The notes beneath the pieces were generated by a model. It saw only the letters and a program-made list of their open reading frames with translations, was not told where the DNA came from and ran no database searches. The position numbers and the translations under genes are program-made. From Thalassotalea euphylliae (GTDB taxonomy: Bacteria > Pseudomonadota > Gammaproteobacteria > Enterobacterales > Alteromonadaceae): a DNA stretch of 64,000 bases. The stretch lies in NCBI RefSeq assembly GCF_003390335.1, contig NZ_QUOU01000001.1, positions 4,402,001 to 4,466,000 of the forward strand, given 5' to 3'. Below are positions 61,052 through 64,000 of the stretch, piece after piece; positions within the stretch are counted from its first letter, which is position 1, and each line of letters opens with the position of its first letter.

Positions 61052-62992
61052 CTAGCCCGCCACACGAGACACTTGGTAAGCCATGGCGATTTCGTCTTCT
61101 GGATGACGATTCGGGCTAGGCTCGCTGTCTTCAATGATGTAATCCGCCAAGGTTGACTTATCGATCACACTAAAACCAAGATTGCTAAAGTAGTCAGGAA
61201 TATAGGTCAGCACAATAATGGTTTCTAGCTCCATCATATGGGCAAATTCCAACAGGTATTGCGTTAGCGCTTGGCCTTGCCCTTGGCCGTGCCAGCTGTC
61301 GTCAACGACGATGCTGCGAATTTCCGCCAGCCCAGGTTCGTAAATGTAAAGCGATGCACAACCCACCACTTGCCCTTCAACTTCGGCAACCACGAAATTC
61401 TGTACATCGTGGATAATGTTCTCGCGGCTGCGATTTAAAATCTCGCCTTTATCGGCCCAGTAAGCGACCAATTCGTGAATCTTGTCGATATCCGACATAC
61501 GCGCACGGCGCACAGAGAAGGCTTCGGCTTTTTGTGCATTTAAACGCTGCTGCACTTGTTTCAACGCCAGTTTGGTTTGTTGTTTACCCGGTGCCCCGAC
61601 TACTTGTTCATTCAAAATATCGGTTTGGCCTTTTTGCATTTGGGCAATTGCCTTTTGTACTTGTGAACGCGAGGTGCCACCTAGTGCTTCACGCTTATCA
61701 AGGGTCGACTCAATCGAAAGGTGTTGGTAGACATCTTGTTCAATCTTGTCACTAAATGCTTGCAGCTGAGTCAGGGTGAGATCTTCTAATGGCACCCCTT
61801 TGTCGATTGCCGCCAAGACCACCTCGCCAACAATATGGTGCGCTTCACGGAACGGAATGTCCTTGCTGACAAGGTAATCGGCCAGCTCAGTGGCATTGGC
61901 ATAACCTTGCTGCGCCGCCGCTAGGGTTCTGGCGCTATTCACTTTAAGCCCTTCAACCACTAATGTCGCCATTTCCATGCACTCTTGCCACGTATCTAAA
62001 GCGTCAAACAAGCCTTCTTTGTCTTCCTGCATGTCTTTGTTGTAGGCCAGTGCCAAAGCTTTCATTGTCGTTAACATGCCCGTTAATGAGCCGAAAACGC
62101 GCCCTGCTTTACCGCGAATAAGCTCGCAAGCATCCGGGTTTTTCTTTTGCGGCATCAGGCTGGAGCCCGAGCTCACCAAGTCTGACATTTCAACGAAGCC
62201 AGCTTCACCTGAGTTATAGAAAATCAAATCTTCAGCGAAACGCGAGAGGTGCATCATGCTGATGCTGGCAGAAGACAGCAGCTCAATCACATGGTCGCGA
62301 TCAGAAACCGCATCTAAGCTGTTCAAGGTTGCCGCGCGGAAACCTAAATTTTGCGCCAGCTTATCGCGATCAATCGGGTAGGCAGTACCTGCCAGTGCGC
62401 CTGAGCCTAACGGCGAAACATCTAAACGATAGAGTGAGTCTTTTAATCGGCCAATATCGCGGTCGAACATTTCCACATAAGCCAAACACCAGTGACCAAA
62501 AGTCACCGGTTGAGCGCGCTGCAAGTGGGTGTAACCTGGCAATACCGTATTTGATTCGCGCTCGGCGAGGTTCATTAACGCTTGCTGTAAATTGACTAAA
62601 GCGATGAGTAACTCGCCTCCCGTTTCTTTACACCAAAGCTTGAGGTCAGTCGCCACTTGGTCGTTACGGCTGCGGCCAGTGTGCAGCTTTTTCCCTAAAT
62701 CACCGGTTTTTTCAATCAGCTGAATTTCCACCCAACTGTGAATATCTTCCGCATCAGAAAGCAGGATCTGTTTCGGATTTTCTTCCACCGATGCTTTCAG
62801 CTCAAGCAGCGCTGACTCAAGCTGTGTTACTTCGTCATCAGACAACACACCGACTTGATTGAGCGCCCCAGCCCAAGCAATCGAGCCAACAATATCTTGT
62901 ACCGCCATGCGGTAATCAACCGGCAATGAGTCGTTAAATTTTTTAAATTGTACGCTCGCCTTTTCTTTAAACCGGCCGCCCCACAATGCCAT
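61052..62992 (-). CDS. argH: Argininosuccinate lyase fused to an acetyltransferase, ArgH(A)
   Basis: Residues about 1-460 are argininosuccinate lyase, which splits argininosuccinate to arginine and fumarate; the signature GSSLMPQKKNPDACELIRG is intact. Residues about 480-646 form a GNAT domain (VRRARMSDIDKI, RSIVVDDSWHGQGQGQAL) of the kind that supplies N-acetylglutamate synthase activity in the ArgH(A) fusions known from Vibrio, Moritella and relatives. AGGAG precedes the ATG. Upstream is argG, with a 55-base gap. A separate full argA next door makes the fused domain seemingly redundant. Confidence 0.94.
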   Translation of the reverse strand: MALWGGRFKEKASVQFKKFNDSLPVDYRMAVQDIVGSIAWAGALNQVGVLSDDEVTQLESALLELKASVEENPKQILLSDAEDIHSWVEIQLIEKTGDLGKKLHTGRSRNDQVATDLKLWCKETGGELLIALVNLQQALMNLAERESNTVLPGYTHLQRAQPVTFGHWCLAYVEMFDRDIGRLKDSLYRLDVSPLGSGALAGTAYPIDRDKLAQNLGFRAATLNSLDAVSDRDHVIELLSSASISMMHLSRFAEDLIFYNSGEAGFVEMSDLVSSGSSLMPQKKNPDACELIRGKAGRVFGSLTGMLTTMKALALAYNKDMQEDKEGLFDALDTWQECMEMATLVVEGLKVNSARTLAAAQQGYANATELADYLVSKDIPFREAHHIVGEVVLAAIDKGVPLEDLTLTQLQAFSDKIEQDVYQHLSIESTLDKREALGGTSRSQVQKAIAQMQKGQTDILNEQVVGAPGKQQTKLALKQVQQRLNAQKAEAFSVRRARMSDIDKIHELVAYWADKGEILNRSRENIIHDVQNFVVAEVEGQVVGCASLYIYEPGLAEIRSIVVDDSWHGQGQGQALTQYLLEFAHMMELETIIVLTYIPDYFSNLGFSVIDKSTLADYIIEDSEPSPNRHPEDEIAMAYQVSRVAG

Positions 62993-63047
62993 AGTCTTTC
63001 TCCTAACCTTATCTTTAACTGTCGCTGATGCTTATGCTTACTTATGC

Positions 63048-64000
63048 TTACTTATCTTTTTGATTCATTGCCGTAATTCTGCTCGATAAGCTGAACAAGC
63101 GAATAAAGCCTTCAGCGTGCTGTTGGTCGTAAACCTCGTCAGCGCCGAAAGTCGCAAATTCTTCTGAGTATAAGCTGTTCGGCGAACGGCGTTGAGTCAC
63201 TGTGGCAGTGCCTTTGTAAAGTTTCACCACCACGTCACCTGTCACTTTTTCAGACAATGAGGCAGCAGCAGCCAACTGTGCTTTTGCCAGCGGTGTAAAC
63301 CAGCGACCATCGTAAATCACATGGGAAAACTCAAGGCCAATAGACTCTCTAAATTTCAGTGATTCTTTGTCGAGAATCAGGGTTTCTAAGCCTTTGTAGG
63401 CAGCCATTAAGACCGTACCACCCGGTGTTTCGTAACAGCCGCGCGACTTCATGCCAACCAAACGGTTTTCAACGATATCAATACGACCAACGCCATGTGC
63501 CGCCGCTTTGTCATTTAGGTAAACCAGTGCTTCATACGCTGAAAGGGCTTTGCCATCAACCGCGATAAGTTCACCTTGGTCAAAGCTTAATTGTACGGTT
63601 TCTGGTGTATCCGGCGCGTCCATTGGATCTACCGTCATGGTCCACACTTCTTTAGACGGCTCACACCAAGGATCTTCTAATTCACCCCCTTCGTGTGAGA
63701 TATGCCACGCATTGGCATCACGGCTGTAGATTTTAGTCAGCGATGCCGAGCATGGAATATCGCGCTCATCCAAGTAATTCAGCAGATCTTCACGCGAGAC
63801 CATATCCCACTCGCGCCATGGCGCAATCACGGTTAATTCTGGCGCAAGCGCAGCAAAACAAGACTCAAAACGCACTTGGTCGTTACCTTTACCAGTACAA
63901 CCGTGACAGACCGCATCCGCCCCCACTTTTAACGCAACTTCAACGTGAGCTTTGGCAATCACTGGGCGTGCCATCGACGTCCCCAACAAGTACTGGCCTT
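63048..64000 (-). CDS. argG: Argininosuccinate synthase, C-terminal part
   Basis: ATP-dependent joining of citrulline and aspartate to argininosuccinate. The gene enters from the right edge: the frame is open to base 64000 and the visible part begins at QYLLGTSMARP, about residue 85 of the usual 400. The conserved HGCTGKGNDQVRFE and APWREWDM motifs place it in the type I group. It is the first visible gene of an argG-argH(A)-argA run read toward the left; the promoter and N-terminus are outside the window. Confidence 0.95.
   Translation of the reverse strand, partial: GQYLLGTSMARPVIAKAHVEVALKVGADAVCHGCTGKGNDQVRFESCFAALAPELTVIAPWREWDMVSREDLLNYLDERDIPCSASLTKIYSRDANAWHISHEGGELEDPWCEPSKEVWTMTVDPMDAPDTPETVQLSFDQGELIAVDGKALSAYEALVYLNDKAAAHGVGRIDIVENRLVGMKSRGCYETPGGTVLMAAYKGLETLILDKESLKFRESIGLEFSHVIYDGRWFTPLAKAQLAAAASLSEKVTGDVVVKLYKGTATVTQRRSPNSLYSEEFATFGADEVYDQQHAEGFIRLFSLSSRITAMNQKDK

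Noticed and set aside
61482..61755. Plus-strand ORFs within argH(A)
   Set aside because: They are antisense shadows of a well-supported enzyme gene and show no family features.

Overview
The window looks like chromosomal DNA of a marine gammaproteobacterium of the Alteromonadales, most like Colwelliaceae or Thalassotalea. This is inferred from gene content, not from a search: an ATP-type pckA close to ompR-envZ, a pilMNOPQ-aroKB-damX-dam-rpe-trpS backbone divergent from a PBP1A gene, an argG-argH(A)-argA cluster with the fused argininosuccinate lyase/acetyltransferase, TorF and DUF2970 proteins, tandem alkaline phosphatases, and short palindromic repeats ending in ATACCAATTGAA. Coding density is high. 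I saw no tRNA, rRNA, CRISPR or prophage.

Layout. 1-8.7 kb: end of pckA, envZ-ompR, a SAM methyltransferase, an AzlCD branched-chain amino acid exporter, an MscS-like channel and a fatty acid hydroxylase-like membrane protein. 8.9-14.6 kb: an iron-type operon (DUF4856 lipoprotein, imelysin-like lipoprotein, FecA-like TonB receptor) with a candidate Fur box and an internal terminator. 14.8-25.9 kb: a TrmH-type methyltransferase, an MltA-like protein, a Sel1 protein, a phosphate-starvation module (two tandem alkaline phosphatases, a His-rich periplasmic protein, a candidate Pho box), a thioesterase, a VPLPA/PEP-CTERM protein with a sigma-54-like promoter, and a trypsin-like protease paired with a membrane FHA protein. 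26-41.4 kb: trpS, rpe, two inserted genes, dam, damX, aroB, aroK and pilQPONM on the minus strand, then mrcA on the plus strand. Two miniature repeats sit inside the aro-dam backbone, and one of them supplies the dam stop codon.

41.7-46.5 kb: a four-gene operon able to make and recycle the compatible solute glucosylglycerate (glycerate kinase, HAD phosphatase, GpgS-type synthase, GH13_18 phosphorylase). A broken small membrane-protein gene and a staphylococcal-nuclease-like gene follow.

47.9-59.5 kb: an accessory island bounded by two nearly identical 1278-bp IS10-like elements. Each IS sits inside a copy of the same 266-bp miniature repeat, at the same 9-bp target, with its own 9-bp duplication. 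The island encodes a 1209-residue secreted protein (six 115-residue PPC-like repeats, four PKD-like domains, a C-terminal dockerin-like Ca loop pair). The next gene encodes a cohesin-like protein with a PEP-CTERM sorting tail. These are followed by a membrane-spanning HTH/TPR regulator and a second PEP-CTERM protein. This adjacent dockerin-cohesin pair, with the cohesin partner on a sorted PEP-CTERM protein, is the best candidate for an undescribed system: a protease-like-repeat scaffold tethered non-covalently to a surface anchor.

59.6-64 kb: argA, argH(A) and the 3' part of argG, read toward the island.
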